A stretch of DNA of 52,913 nucleotides from Austwickia sp039812465. GTDB lineage: Bacteria > Actinomycetota > Actinomycetes > Actinomycetales > Dermatophilaceae. The stretch's first letter is position 1. Each line of letters begins with the position of its first letter. Shown piece after piece: positions 6,301-14,552 of this stretch. The notes under the pieces are model-generated. The model saw only the letters and a list, made by a program, of their open reading frames with translations. It ran no database searches and was not told the origin of the DNA. A program made the translations under genes and the position numbers. Location of the stretch: assembly GCA_039812465.1 (NCBI GenBank), contig JBDIAS010000004.1:1-52913 (forward strand), written 5' to 3'.

Positions 6301-9226
6301 GGCCAGCCCCGCTGAACGGTACGCCGCCTCGCGGGCCCGCGGCGCTCGCCGACACCTGACCGCGTTCGCGGACGGCTTCGACTTCCCGCTCGACGAGTTC
6401 CAGCTGCGGGCCTGCGAGGCGTTGGAGGCGGGCGAGGGCGTCCTGGTCGCGGCCCCCACGGGGGCGGGAAAGACGCTCGTGGGGGAGTTCGCCGTCCACC
6501 TGGCCCTCGAACGAGGATTCAAGGCCTTCTACACCACGCCCATCAAGGCCCTGTCCAATCAGAAGTACGCCGACCTGGTGCGTCGCCACGGTCCGCAGCG
6601 GGTCGGGCTTCTCACGGGTGATTCGTCGATCAACGGTGATGCCGACGTCGTCGTCATGACGACCGAGGTGCTGCGCAACATGCTCTACACCGGCAGCGAC
6701 TCCCTCGACCGGCTCGGCTACGTCGTGATGGACGAGGTCCACTACCTCGCCGACCGGTTCCGGGGCGCCGTGTGGGAGGAGGTCATCATCCACCTCCCCC
6801 GCGACGTCATCGTGGTCTCGCTGTCGGCGACGGTCAGCAACGCGGAGGAGTTCGGCGCGTGGCTGGGCACCGTCCGCGGGCAGACCCGCGTCGTGGTCGA
6901 GGAGCGCCGGCCCGTCCCGCTGTGGCAGCACATGATGGTCGGGCGCCGCCTCTACGACCTGTTCGTCGAGACCACCGGGGACGACGACCAGGGACACACC
7001 ACGATCAACGCCGTCGTCAACCCGGAGCTGATCGAGGCCATCGAGACGTTCCGGCGCGGCACCGACCGGCGGGGACGGCTGCTCGACGCGGGCGGCCCTC
7101 GCGGCAGGCGAGGCACGGCACGCGGCGCCCCGAGCTCGTACGAATCCGACGGCGCCCGACGCCGCAAAGGGGCGAACTCCCGGGGTGCGACCCGCGGCGC
7201 CCCGGCGGCCGCGGGAACCCGCGACGTCGTCGCGCCGGCGGGCGGGGGACGGCCGAGCCGCGCGGAGGTGATCGACAGGCTCGATCGGGCGGGCCTGCTC
7301 CCGGCGATCACGTTCATCTTCAGCCGGGCGGGCTGCGACGCGGCGGTCGGCCAGCTGCTCGCCTGGGGTACCCGCCTCGTGGACGACGACGAGGCGGAGG
7401 CGATCCGCGAGCTGGTCGAGACGCGGATCGCGGGCCTCGCCACCGAGGACCTGCACGTGCTGGGCTACTGGGACTTCGTGGAGGGGCTCACCCGCGGCTT
7501 CGCGGCCCACCACGCCGGGATGCTGCCCACCTTCCGGGAGATCGTCGAGGAGCTGTTCACCAGCGGGCGCATCAAGGCGGTGTTCGCCACCGAGACCCTC
7601 GCGCTCGGCATCAACATGCCGGCGCGCAGCGTGGTCCTCGAGAAGCTCGTGAAGTTCAACGGGATCGCGCACGCCGACATCACGCCGGCGGAGTACACGC
7701 AGCTCACCGGCCGCGCCGGTCGCCGCGGCATCGACGTCGAGGGGCACGCGGTCGTCGTGTGGAACGCCCACCTGGACCCGGCCGTCGTCGGCGGGCTCGC
7801 CTCGACCCGCACGTACCCGCTGCGCAGCAGCTTCCGGCCCAACCCCAACATGGCCGCGAACCTGGTCGCCGAGTTCGGCCGCGACCGCGCCCGGCAGGTC
7901 CTGGAGACGAGCTTCGCGCAGTTCCAGGCCGATCGTTCGGTCGCCGGGCATCTGCGGACCATCCACCGCTACGAGGAGGCGCTGGCGGGCTACGCCGAAG
8001 CGATGACCTGCCACCTCGGGGACTTCACGGCGTACGCGGCCCTGCGCCGAGAGCTCGCGGACGCCGAGAAGGGTGCCAACCGCGCCCGGAACGCCTCGAG
8101 GCGGGCCGCGGTGGGCGCGGCCCTGGAGGCCGCCCGGCCCGGCGACGTGCTGCGCCTGTCGATGGGCCGGGCGTCCACCCGCGCCGTGGTGCTCACCGGA
8201 GCCTTCGCGCACACGCGCGACGCCGTGGTCTCCGTGCTCACCGAGGACGCCCGGACCCGCCGGGTGGGCGCCGGCGACCTGGCCGAACCGCCGCCGCTGA
8301 TCGGGCACGTGGCGATTCCCCGTACGTTCTCCCCGCGCACCGCCAAGGATCGGCGCGACCTGGCCTCCCGGATGCGCTCGACCATCCACCCCGATGCCCG
8401 GCCCGTGACCCCCGCGCCCGAGGAGCTCGCGCCGCGCGGGCGCACCCGCCCGGCCGGGGGACGGCGCGGGAAGGCGCCCACCGCGGGCGACGCGCAGGAG
8501 CGCATCGACGAGCTGCGCCGGGCGCTGCGCGCTCACCCCTGCCACCGCTGCCCCGACCGGGAGCAGCACGCCCGCTGGGCCGAGCGCTGGTGGCGCCTGC
8601 ACCGGGAGACCGAGGGCCTCCGGCGCACCGTCGCCGGACGGACCAGCTCCGTGGCGCGCACCTTCGACCGGCTGTGCGACCTGCTCGCCGAGCTGGGCTA
8701 CCTCGACGAGGCGGGGGAGCGGATCACCGCGAACGGCCAGCGGCTCCGCCGGATCTACTCCGAGAGAGACCTGCTGGTCGCCGAGTGCCTGCGGCGGGGC
8801 CTGTGGTCCCGCCTCGACGCGCCGGCGCTCGCCGCCGTGGTGTCGGCCCTCGTGCACGAGCCGCGCCGGGAGGAGGTCGAGGCGTTCCCGCGGATGCCCG
8901 CGGACGTGGCGGCGGCATACGAGGAGATGCTGCGCGCCTGGGACGAGCTGCGCGACCGCGAGCACGCGCACGACCTGCCGAGCGCGGCGGAACCCGACGC
9001 CGGGATCGCGTGGCTGATCCATCGGTGGGCGCGCGGGCAGAGCCTGGAGGCCGTGCTGCGGGACGCGGACCTGGCGGCGGGAGACTTCGTGCGGCGCTGC
9101 AAGCAGCTGGTCGACCTGCTCGACCAGATCGCGCAGGTCGCGCCCGACGCGGGGCTGCGCACCACGGCCCGCCGCGCCGTGGACGCCGTGCTGCGGGGCG
9201 TCGTCGCGGCCGACCGGCTGGACTAA
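6299..9226 (+). CDS. Ski2/Mtr4-type DEAD/DEAH-box RNA helicase (HelY-like)
   Basis: The 975-residue protein carries Walker A APTGAGKT (about residue 51), DEVH in VMDEVHYLADRF, SATVSN, a second RecA lobe with ATETLALGINMPAR, and motif VI QLTGRAGRRGID. The C-terminal third fits a DSHCT-type domain. A charged insertion rich in Arg and Gly at about residues 260-320 separates the two lobes. CHRCPDREQH near residue 745 could bind metal. Homologues follow tatC in many actinobacteria and are thought to unwind RNA in processing or decay; the exact substrate is unknown. The start is fixed by the leaderless promoter. Confidence 0.92.
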   Translation: MASPAERYAASRARGARRHLTAFADGFDFPLDEFQLRACEALEAGEGVLVAAPTGAGKTLVGEFAVHLALERGFKAFYTTPIKALSNQKYADLVRRHGPQRVGLLTGDSSINGDADVVVMTTEVLRNMLYTGSDSLDRLGYVVMDEVHYLADRFRGAVWEEVIIHLPRDVIVVSLSATVSNAEEFGAWLGTVRGQTRVVVEERRPVPLWQHMMVGRRLYDLFVETTGDDDQGHTTINAVVNPELIEAIETFRRGTDRRGRLLDAGGPRGRRGTARGAPSSYESDGARRRKGANSRGATRGAPAAAGTRDVVAPAGGGRPSRAEVIDRLDRAGLLPAITFIFSRAGCDAAVGQLLAWGTRLVDDDEAEAIRELVETRIAGLATEDLHVLGYWDFVEGLTRGFAAHHAGMLPTFREIVEELFTSGRIKAVFATETLALGINMPARSVVLEKLVKFNGIAHADITPAEYTQLTGRAGRRGIDVEGHAVVVWNAHLDPAVVGGLASTRTYPLRSSFRPNPNMAANLVAEFGRDRARQVLETSFAQFQADRSVAGHLRTIHRYEEALAGYAEAMTCHLGDFTAYAALRRELADAEKGANRARNASRRAAVGAALEAARPGDVLRLSMGRASTRAVVLTGAFAHTRDAVVSVLTEDARTRRVGAGDLAEPPPLIGHVAIPRTFSPRTAKDRRDLASRMRSTIHPDARPVTPAPEELAPRGRTRPAGGRRGKAPTAGDAQERIDELRRALRAHPCHRCPDREQHARWAERWWRLHRETEGLRRTVAGRTSSVARTFDRLCDLLAELGYLDEAGERITANGQRLRRIYSERDLLVAECLRRGLWSRLDAPALAAVVSALVHEPRREEVEAFPRMPADVAAAYEEMLRAWDELRDREHAHDLPSAAEPDAGIAWLIHRWARGQSLEAVLRDADLAAGDFVRRCKQLVDLLDQIAQVAPDAGLRTTARRAVDAVLRGVVAADRLD

Positions 9227-9284
9227 CGCGCGGCCGTCGCGGCGGCCCGCGCCGCCGGCCTGCTGGACTAGGCGAACCGCGTCG

Positions 9285-10250
9285 CTAGGACGTGATACCC
9301 AACGCCGTCAACACGCGATTGATCGGTGCGGTCAGCCCGTAGCCGGACGCCAGCTCGGACAGCAGCCGCGCGTCGGCGACCTCGGTGGGCAGCGCGTCGT
9401 TCAGCGGCCGCAGCGGGCAGTCGCGGGCGACCCGGACCACCGTCGGCGCCACCTCGAGGTATCCGCGGGCGCCAACGAGCTTGGCCCGTTGGGCCCCCTT
9501 GAGGTGGGGGTCGCCGTCGTCGATCGCCCGGATGAGCCCGGCCAGGTCCCCGTACGTCTCCAGCAGCCGAGCGGCGGTCTTTTCCCCGACACCGGGCACG
9601 CCCGGCAGCCCGTCGGAGGGGTCACCGCGCAGGATGGCCAGGTCCGCGTACCCGTCCCCGTCGCGCACCCCGTACCGCTCTCGCAGATACGACTCGTCCA
9701 CCACGTCCGCGTCGCGCACCCCGCCGCGGGCGGTGTAGAGGACGCGCACCCCGGCGTCGCCGGGGGAGGGGTCGCGGACCAGCTGGAACAGGTCCCGATC
9801 CCCGGTGACCACGTCCACCTGGCGGCGGCCCCCTTCCCGCTCGACGAGGGTGCCGATGACGTCGTCGGCCTCGTACCCCGGCGAGCCGACCCGCGCGATC
9901 CCGAGGGCCGCGAGCGCGTCCACCACGAGCGGCACCTGCAGGGCCAGCTCGGGCGGGGTCGCCTCCTCGTCGGTCGCGCCGGGAGCGAGCCGGTGCGTCT
10001 TGTACGAGGGGACGGCGGCCACGCGGAAGGCGGGGCGCCAGTCGTCGTCCCAGCACGCGACGAGGCCATCCGGGCGGTGGGCCTGCACGAGGGTGGCCAC
10101 CATGTCGAGGAACCCGCGCACGGCGTTCGTGGGGGGCGCCTCCGGATCGGTCCGACGGTCGGGGACGCCGAAGAACGCCCGGAAGTACAGCCCCGCGGCG
10201 TCCAGGAGCATGAGGCGGCCAGGTGCCGGGGGCCCGCCCTCGGAGGTCAC
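9285..10250 (-). CDS. 5'-3' exonuclease (Pol I N-terminal/FEN type)
   Basis: This is a stand-alone version of the DNA polymerase I 5'-nuclease domain, which removes RNA primers and flaps. Visible motifs are MLLDAAGLYFRAFFG, the arch region CWDDDWRPAFR, GYEADDVIGTL, VVTGDRDLFQLV, and the helix-hairpin-helix ILRGDPSDGLPGVPGVGEKTA (metal-binding acidic residues and the DNA-binding HhH, shortened here). GTG 10250 gives about 321 residues. ATG 10211, four codons from the first conserved strand, is equally possible, and the frame is open further upstream without support. Neither start has a clear ribosome site. Confidence 0.9.
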   Translation of the reverse strand: MTSEGGPPAPGRLMLLDAAGLYFRAFFGVPDRRTDPEAPPTNAVRGFLDMVATLVQAHRPDGLVACWDDDWRPAFRVAAVPSYKTHRLAPGATDEEATPPELALQVPLVVDALAALGIARVGSPGYEADDVIGTLVEREGGRRQVDVVTGDRDLFQLVRDPSPGDAGVRVLYTARGGVRDADVVDESYLRERYGVRDGDGYADLAILRGDPSDGLPGVPGVGEKTAARLLETYGDLAGLIRAIDDGDPHLKGAQRAKLVGARGYLEVAPTVVRVARDCPLRPLNDALPTEVADARLLSELASGYGLTAPINRVLTALGITS

Positions 10251-10602
10251 GACGCGCCCCGAGCGCTCGGGGAGGGGACGCCGGCGATGGGGGCGCGACC
10301 GGCCGCGCCCGCCAGGGCCGGCGTGGCGCCGCGGCGCGGCGACGGGGTGGCGGACCTGCGGCGAAGTGACATGGCGCCATGCTCTCAGGGGTAAGCCTCC
10401 AGCGCAGCGCAAGCGAGCCCACGAAGAGGGCGCGGGCTAGACCGACTCATCCCCGCGCTTCCCGCCGGGTCGGGAAGGGCAGTCATTCACTGTGGGCGCG
10501 AGCGGCGATCCGGAAGTGAACGTCCCAGTTCTGCACCCCTGATCGGCCAGTGACACGCGGCGTCACCTGGGCATTCTCCATCTTCTGCCCAGAAATGTCC
10601 GA

Positions 10603-10630
10603 TTGACAGCAGGGGCGTCGCGACTAGGTT
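10603..10630 (+). promoter_or_regulatory. Consensus-like sigma-70 promoter upstream of lnt
   Basis: A perfect -35 TTGACA (10603-10608), a 16-bp spacer and TAGGTT (10625-10630) make this the best-matching housekeeping promoter seen in the window. Transcription would start near 10637, about 230 nt before the lnt start, across the structured element at 10681-10740. Confidence 0.6.
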
Positions 10631-10680
10631 GGATCCGATCGGCCGGCGGTGGCGCACGATCCGCCCCGACCGGACACGTG

Positions 10681-10740
10681 GCCCGCACGCCCAGTAGAAA
10701 ACACCCCTCCGCTGGGGGAAGGCCCCACCGGCGTGCGGGC
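10681..10740. repeat. 11-bp perfect inverted repeat with internal hairpin
   Basis: GCCCGCACGCC (10681-10691) pairs perfectly with GGCGTGCGGGC (10730-10740). The 38-nt interior can fold again (CCCC ... GGGG and GGGG ... CCCC). Placed downstream of the TTGACA promoter, it could be a leader RNA, an attenuator or a small RNA. No known RNA family was recognised. Confidence 0.5.
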
Positions 10741-10852
10741 CTCGTCCGTCCTCTCCAGGTGCCACGCTCCGCCCGGGTCTGCGGATCTCCGAGGCCGCGT
10801 CCGAGGCCCCGGGGGCCCCGAGGCGCACATGAGCGCCGTCAGAGGGCGCGGG

Positions 10853-10868
10853 TAGCCTGGCCGACGTG
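10853..10868 (+). promoter_or_regulatory. Leaderless promoter of lnt
   Basis: TAGCCT (10853-10858) is 7 nt before GTG 10866. This is the same spacing as at other leaderless starts in this window and supports this GTG as the start. Confidence 0.55.
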
Positions 10869-12554
10869 CTGCTTCGACTCCTCCTCGCGCTCGCGGGCGG
10901 GCTCGCGCTGTGGCTCTCCTTCCCCGGGTACGACGTGTGGCCGGCCGCCCCGGTAGGGGTGGCGCTCTGGGCCCTCGCGGCCCGGGACGTCGGCGCGCGG
11001 CGCGGCGCGGCGCTCGTCGGGTGCGGGGCGCTGGCGTTCCTGATCCCCACGCTGTCCTGGTCGGGCATCTTCGTCGGGGCGGTGCCGTGGCTCGGGCTCG
11101 CAGGGGTATCCAGCGCCTACTACCTCGTCCTCGGGGCCGTGCTGGGCGGGGTCCGGGTGCGCGACCGGTGGTTCCCGCTGCTGGTGGGCACCGTGTGGAT
11201 CACCGTCGAGCTGGCCCGCAGCACGGTCCCGTACGGCGGGTTCCCCTGGGCTCGGCTCGCGTTCTCGCAGGCGGACTCGCCGTTCGCCCGCGTGGCGGCC
11301 CTGCTGGGCGCGCCGGGAGTGTCGTTCGCGGTGGCCCTGGCCGGCGGTGCCCTCGCGGTCGCCGTATTGGCCGTGGCGCACCGATGGTCCCCCGGCGGGC
11401 GGGACGGGCCGGCGAGAGGGGTCCCGGGCGTCGCGAGGACCCCCACCGCAGCGAGGACACCAGCCGCCGCGAGGACCCCAGCCGTGGGCGTGGAGAGACT
11501 CCTGCAACGCGCAGGGCCCGTCGCCGCACCCCTGCTGGCGGCGGTGGCGCTCGTGCTGGGCCCGCTGGCGATCCCGACTCCCACGGACGGGCCGGAGGCG
11601 CGGTTCGTCGCGATCCAAGGGAACGTCCCCCAGGCCGGCCTGGACTTCAACGCCCAGCGTCGCGCCGTACTCGACAACCACGCCCGGGTCACCCGTCAGG
11701 CCGCGCGCGACCTGCGGTCGGCGGGCGACGCGCCGCCCGACCTCGTCGTATGGCCGGAGAACGCCTCAGACATCGACCCGCTGCGCAACCCCGACGCGGA
11801 CGCCGTGATCCAGGGGGCCGTCGAGGCCGTCGGCGCGCCCGTCGTCGTCGGAGCCGTCCTGTCCGAGCCCACCGACCACCTCACCAACGCCGCGCTGCTC
11901 TACGAGCCGGGCCGATCCGGACCCACCCAGCGCTACGACAAGCGGCACCCGGCGCCGTTTGCCGAATACATCCCGCAGCGGGCGTTCTGGCGACTCTTCT
12001 CGGACAAGGTGGACTACGTCCGCCGCGATTTCGTGGGCGGGAGCGACGTCGGCGTCCTGCGGACACCCCGGGCCGGCGGCGCGCCCGAGGTCGCCGCGGG
12101 GACGAACATTTGCTTCGAGGTGGCCTATGACGACCTGGTCCGCGACGGCGTCACGCACGGCGCCAACGTGATCATCGTGCAGACCAACAACGCCACGTTC
12201 GGGGACACCGACGAGTCGGTGCAGCAGCTCGCCATCTCCCGGATCCGGGCGATCGAGCACGGCCGCTCTGTCGTCCACATCAGCAACGTCGGCGTGAGCG
12301 CCTTGATCACCCCGGACGGCGTCGCGCACGGCTCGACCGGCTTGTTCGAGCCCGCCGTGCTCGCCGGTGGACTGCCGTTGCGCTCGGACACCACGCTCGC
12401 CACCCGCATCGGCGATGGGCCCTCCTACCTCGCCGCGGCCGGGACGGCGCTGATCCTCCTGCGCCGGGCGAGGGCGCGCCGATCCGCGCCCGGCCCCTTG
12501 CGTTCCGGCATCCGCGCGGCGCCCGGGAGGGCGACCGAGCTCGCCGTAGACTGA
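10866..12554 (+). CDS. lnt: Apolipoprotein N-acyltransferase Lnt
   Basis: Lnt adds the third acyl chain to lipoproteins at the membrane. The N-terminal ~240 residues are hydrophobic and polytopic. The rest is a nitrilase-like domain (from about residue 245) with Glu-Lys-Cys features: VVWPENASD (Glu), YDKRHPAPFAEYIP (Lys) and GTNICFEVAYDD (Cys). A loop after the membrane part contains an ARTPTAARTPAAARTPAVG repeat from a 15-bp DNA duplication. ppm1 follows 31 bp downstream; in M. tuberculosis the two are fused as Ppm1, which supports a shared cell-envelope role. Confidence 0.93.
   Translation: MLLRLLLALAGGLALWLSFPGYDVWPAAPVGVALWALAARDVGARRGAALVGCGALAFLIPTLSWSGIFVGAVPWLGLAGVSSAYYLVLGAVLGGVRVRDRWFPLLVGTVWITVELARSTVPYGGFPWARLAFSQADSPFARVAALLGAPGVSFAVALAGGALAVAVLAVAHRWSPGGRDGPARGVPGVARTPTAARTPAAARTPAVGVERLLQRAGPVAAPLLAAVALVLGPLAIPTPTDGPEARFVAIQGNVPQAGLDFNAQRRAVLDNHARVTRQAARDLRSAGDAPPDLVVWPENASDIDPLRNPDADAVIQGAVEAVGAPVVVGAVLSEPTDHLTNAALLYEPGRSGPTQRYDKRHPAPFAEYIPQRAFWRLFSDKVDYVRRDFVGGSDVGVLRTPRAGGAPEVAAGTNICFEVAYDDLVRDGVTHGANVIIVQTNNATFGDTDESVQQLAISRIRAIEHGRSVVHISNVGVSALITPDGVAHGSTGLFEPAVLAGGLPLRSDTTLATRIGDGPSYLAAAGTALILLRRARARRSAPGPLRSGIRAAPGRATELAVD
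12547..12552 (+). promoter_or_regulatory. Candidate -10 element overlapping the lnt stop, for ppm1
   Basis: lnt ends GTA GAC TGA, so TAGACT overlaps its stop and would start a ~27-nt ppm1 leader that contains an AAGGA ribosome site. Confidence 0.35.
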
Positions 12555-12585
12555 CCTGAACACACGACCTGCCCGAAGGACAGCG

Positions 12586-13407
12586 ATGCCCTCGCCTCAC
12601 CGCACGCCCCAGGACGCCCCGGACACGCCGCGTCCGCCGCTCGACCGGGTGGTCATTCTCATGCCGACCTACAACGAGCGGGAGAACCTGCCGAACACGC
12701 TCGAGCGGATCCGGCGTGCCGTCCCGACCGCGGACGTGCTGATCCTCGACGACAACTCCCCGGACGGGACGGGCGAGGTCGCCGACGAGCTCGCCGCGGC
12801 CGACGACAAGGTCCTGGTCCTGCACCGGCAGGGCAAGGAGGGGCTGGGCAAGGCCTACCTGGCGGGTTTCGAATGGGGGCTGGAGCGCGGCTACGACGCG
12901 CTCGTCGAGATCGACGCCGACGGATCGCACCGTCCCGAGCACCTGCCGTCCCTGCTGGCGGCGGCCGAGGACGCGGACGTGGTCATCGGGTCCCGCTGGG
13001 TGCCCGGCGGATCGGTGGTCAACTGGCCGCTGCACCGCAAGGCGCTCTCGATCGGCGGCAACGCGTACATCAGCATGTTGCTGGGGATGCCCGTACGGGA
13101 CGCGACGGCCGGCTTCCGCGTCTACCGCGCGGACGCGCTGCGTCGGATGGGCCTGGACGGGGTCGAGTCGCACGGGTACTGCTTCCAGACCGACCTCACC
13201 TGGCGGGCGATCAAGGCCGGGCTGAAGGTCGTCGAGGTCCCGATCACGTTCGTCGAGCGCGAGGTGGGCGATTCCAAGATGAGCGGCGACATTGTGCGGG
13301 AGTCGCTGCTCAACGTCACGTCGTGGGGGCTGAAATACCGTGCGGCCCAGGCGCGCTCGCTGGCCAAGCGGGTGACCGGCGGGCGCAACCGGCACGCCAG
13401 CGACTGA
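12586..13407 (+). CDS. ppm1: Polyprenol monophosphomannose synthase (GT2 family)
   Basis: This enzyme transfers mannose from GDP-mannose to polyprenyl phosphate, making the donor for lipoglycan and protein mannosylation. The 273-residue protein has the Dpm1 signature: MPTYNERENLP, ILDDNSPDGTGEVA, the metal-binding EIDADGSHRPE, and RDATAGFRVYRADAL. GYCFQTDLTWRAIKAGLKVVEVPITFVERE is also typical (quoted in part: GYCFQTDLTWRA). It lacks C-terminal membrane helices. It sits directly behind lnt, the partner it is fused to in mycobacteria. Confidence 0.93.
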   Translation: MPSPHRTPQDAPDTPRPPLDRVVILMPTYNERENLPNTLERIRRAVPTADVLILDDNSPDGTGEVADELAAADDKVLVLHRQGKEGLGKAYLAGFEWGLERGYDALVEIDADGSHRPEHLPSLLAAAEDADVVIGSRWVPGGSVVNWPLHRKALSIGGNAYISMLLGMPVRDATAGFRVYRADALRRMGLDGVESHGYCFQTDLTWRAIKAGLKVVEVPITFVEREVGDSKMSGDIVRESLLNVTSWGLKYRAAQARSLAKRVTGGRNRHASD

Positions 13408-13415
13408 CGGCGGAA

Positions 13416-13456
13416 CTCACCCCGCTCGCGCATCACCCCGGCGCGACTGGGGTGAG
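13416..13456. terminator. Possible bidirectional terminator between ppm1 and rbpA
   Basis: CTCACCCC (13416-13423) pairs with GGGGTGAG (13449-13456) across a GC-rich 25-nt loop, in the gap between two convergent genes. There is no T-run on either side, which is common in high-GC actinobacteria. Confidence 0.4.
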
Positions 13457-13469
13457 CCGTACGACGGGG

Positions 13470-13823
13470 TCAGGCGGTGCGCTTCGTCTTCTCGCCGCGG
13501 GAGGCGCGCAGGTGCTCCAGACGCTCCTCCAGCAGCTCTTCGAGCTCGGTGATGCTGCGCCGCTCCAGGAGCATGTCCCAGTGGGTCCGCGCGACCTTGC
13601 CCGGCTTCACGTCCGGTTCCGGCCCGTCGACCAGCTTGGCTTCCTGCCCGCACCGGCACTCCCAGAGCGACGGGACATCCGCATCGATCGAGAACGGGAG
13701 TTCGCTGATGTGGTTGTTCGCGCACACGTACTTGACGATCTGGCGCTCCGAGAGGACCACGTTCTCGTCCGTCTCCATGCTCAGCGCCGACAGATTGGTG
13801 CCTCGCAACGAACGTTCCGCCAT
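13470..13823 (-). CDS. rbpA: RNA polymerase-binding protein RbpA
   Basis: The 117-residue protein matches RbpA along its length: an N-terminal MAERSLRGTNLSALSMETDE, the core with VKYVCANNH and LWECRCGQEA, the basic linker region KPGKVARTHWDMLLERRS, and the sigma-interaction helix ITELEELLEERLEHLR. RbpA binds group 1 sigma factors and RNA polymerase, stabilises open complexes and is actinobacteria-specific. The gene ends 63 bp from the convergent ppm1. A GAGGGG stretch precedes the ATG closely. Confidence 0.97.
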   Translation of the reverse strand: MAERSLRGTNLSALSMETDENVVLSERQIVKYVCANNHISELPFSIDADVPSLWECRCGQEAKLVDGPEPDVKPGKVARTHWDMLLERRSITELEELLEERLEHLRASRGEKTKRTA

Positions 13824-14091
13824 CGCCCCTCAACCTCCGTGAACCGTACGTCCGGGTTCCGTGGAGCTTCCACGGCCGGACTCACCCGTGCAACGCCACC
13901 GGTCGGGACGTTGTTCCCTCGGCTTCGCCGTGGCGACGCCTTACCCCACCCGGGAGTCCCGGTGCGCCGGCCGCACGGTGCCCGACAGCGTAGCGGCTCC
14001 GCCAGCGCCCGCAAACCCGGCGGCCAGGCGGTGCAGCAGGAGGAGCGACCCACGCCCGAGAGGGAACTCCCGCGAGGGTCAGCACACTGAA

Positions 14092-14127
14092 CTGATCCCA
14101 CGACTAATCCCACGACTGATCCCGCAC
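14092..14127. repeat. Three 12-bp direct repeats upstream of csbD
   Basis: CTGATCCCACGA, CTAATCCCACGA and CTGATCCCGCAC lie head to tail about 40 bp upstream of the sigma-B-like promoter, a position where an activator could bind. This may equally be another of the short tandem arrays common in the window. Confidence 0.5.
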
Positions 14128-14165
14128 GCCACCGGGAAGGTTCGCCGAATGATGGGGATTCTCCC

Positions 14166-14191
14166 GGTTTGGCCGTTCAGGGTTCGGGTAC
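14166..14191 (+). promoter_or_regulatory. Sigma-B/sigma-F-type stress promoter for csbD
   Basis: GGTTT (14166-14170), a 15-bp spacer and GGGTAC (14186-14191) match the consensus of general-stress sigma factors (GGTTT, 14-16 bp, GGGTA). It points at csbD, a family named for control by sigma B in Bacillus, with a ~95-nt leader. Confidence 0.6.
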
Positions 14192-14291
14192 GGGATGGGT
14201 GCCAGATCAACTACTGGTGACCGTGATCCGCCGTCCGAGGCACGACCTCGCCGATGGCGACCGCGGCACCGGCATCAGTGAGGAGTAGCTC

Positions 14292-14465
14292 GTGGGTGTA
14301 GGCGACAAGATCGAGAACACAGCCGAGAAGGCGGGCGGCAAGGTCAAGGAGGCCGCCGGCAAGGTGACCGACAACGAGCGTCTCGAGGCCGAGGGCAAGG
14401 GCGACCAGAAGAAGTCCGACATCAAGCAGGCCGGCGAGAAGATCAAGGACGTCTTCAAGGGCTGA
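14292..14465 (+). CDS. CsbD-family stress protein
   Basis: This 57-residue, Lys/Glu/Ala-rich protein (VGDKIENTAEKAGGKVKEAAG, then KADKNER-type core VTDNERLEAEGKGDQKKSD, ending KIKDVFKG) matches the CsbD family, small stress-induced proteins of unknown mechanism. It is too short for most open-frame screens. The GTG start is supported by AGGAG at 14281-14285, 6 bp upstream. A sigma-B-like promoter precedes it and a strong hairpin follows, so it is a monocistronic gene. Confidence 0.9.
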   Translation: MGVGDKIENTAEKAGGKVKEAAGKVTDNERLEAEGKGDQKKSDIKQAGEKIKDVFKG

Positions 14466-14493
14466 TCTCCCTCTCGACCGACCGCCTGACGGC

Positions 14494-14533
14494 GAAGGGG
14501 TCCACCGCGAGTTCCCTCGTGGCGGACCCCTTC
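14494..14533 (+). terminator. Intrinsic terminator of csbD
   Basis: GAAGGGGTCC (14494-14503) pairs with GGACCCCTTC (14524-14533), and the stem extends inward through CCGCGAG/CTCGTGG to a TTCC loop. It starts 28 bp after the csbD stop. No T-run follows. Confidence 0.75.
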
Positions 14534-14552
14534 GTCGTCGCTGCCCCCGCTC

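Larger units (their letters stand above)
10251..10865. other. Divergent intergenic region between the exonuclease and lnt
   Basis: These ~615 bp contain no convincing gene. They hold a short inverted repeat (CTGGGCA ... TGCCCAG near 10567-10592), a consensus-like plus-strand promoter (10603-10630), a long structured inverted repeat (10681-10740) and the short-leader promoter just before lnt. The exonuclease promoter should also lie here, but I could not place it. Confidence 0.5.
13824..14291. other. Divergent intergenic region between rbpA and csbD
   Basis: The ~470 bp contain a small hairpin (CCGTGGA/TCCACGG, 13859-13875), three 12-bp direct repeats (14092-14127) and a sigma-B-like promoter (14166-14191). 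The 119-codon plus-strand frame at 13861-14220 lacks a ribosome site and family features and is not called. Confidence 0.5.

Noticed and set aside
13824..13900. Sigma-R/SigH-type promoter for rbpA
   Set aside because: GGAAC and GTT elements are present on the minus strand, but the spacing (21 bp) is outside the usual 18-19 bp.
13861..14220. 119-codon plus-strand frame in the rbpA-csbD gap
   Set aside because: No ribosome site and low-complexity content; the region is better explained by promoter elements.
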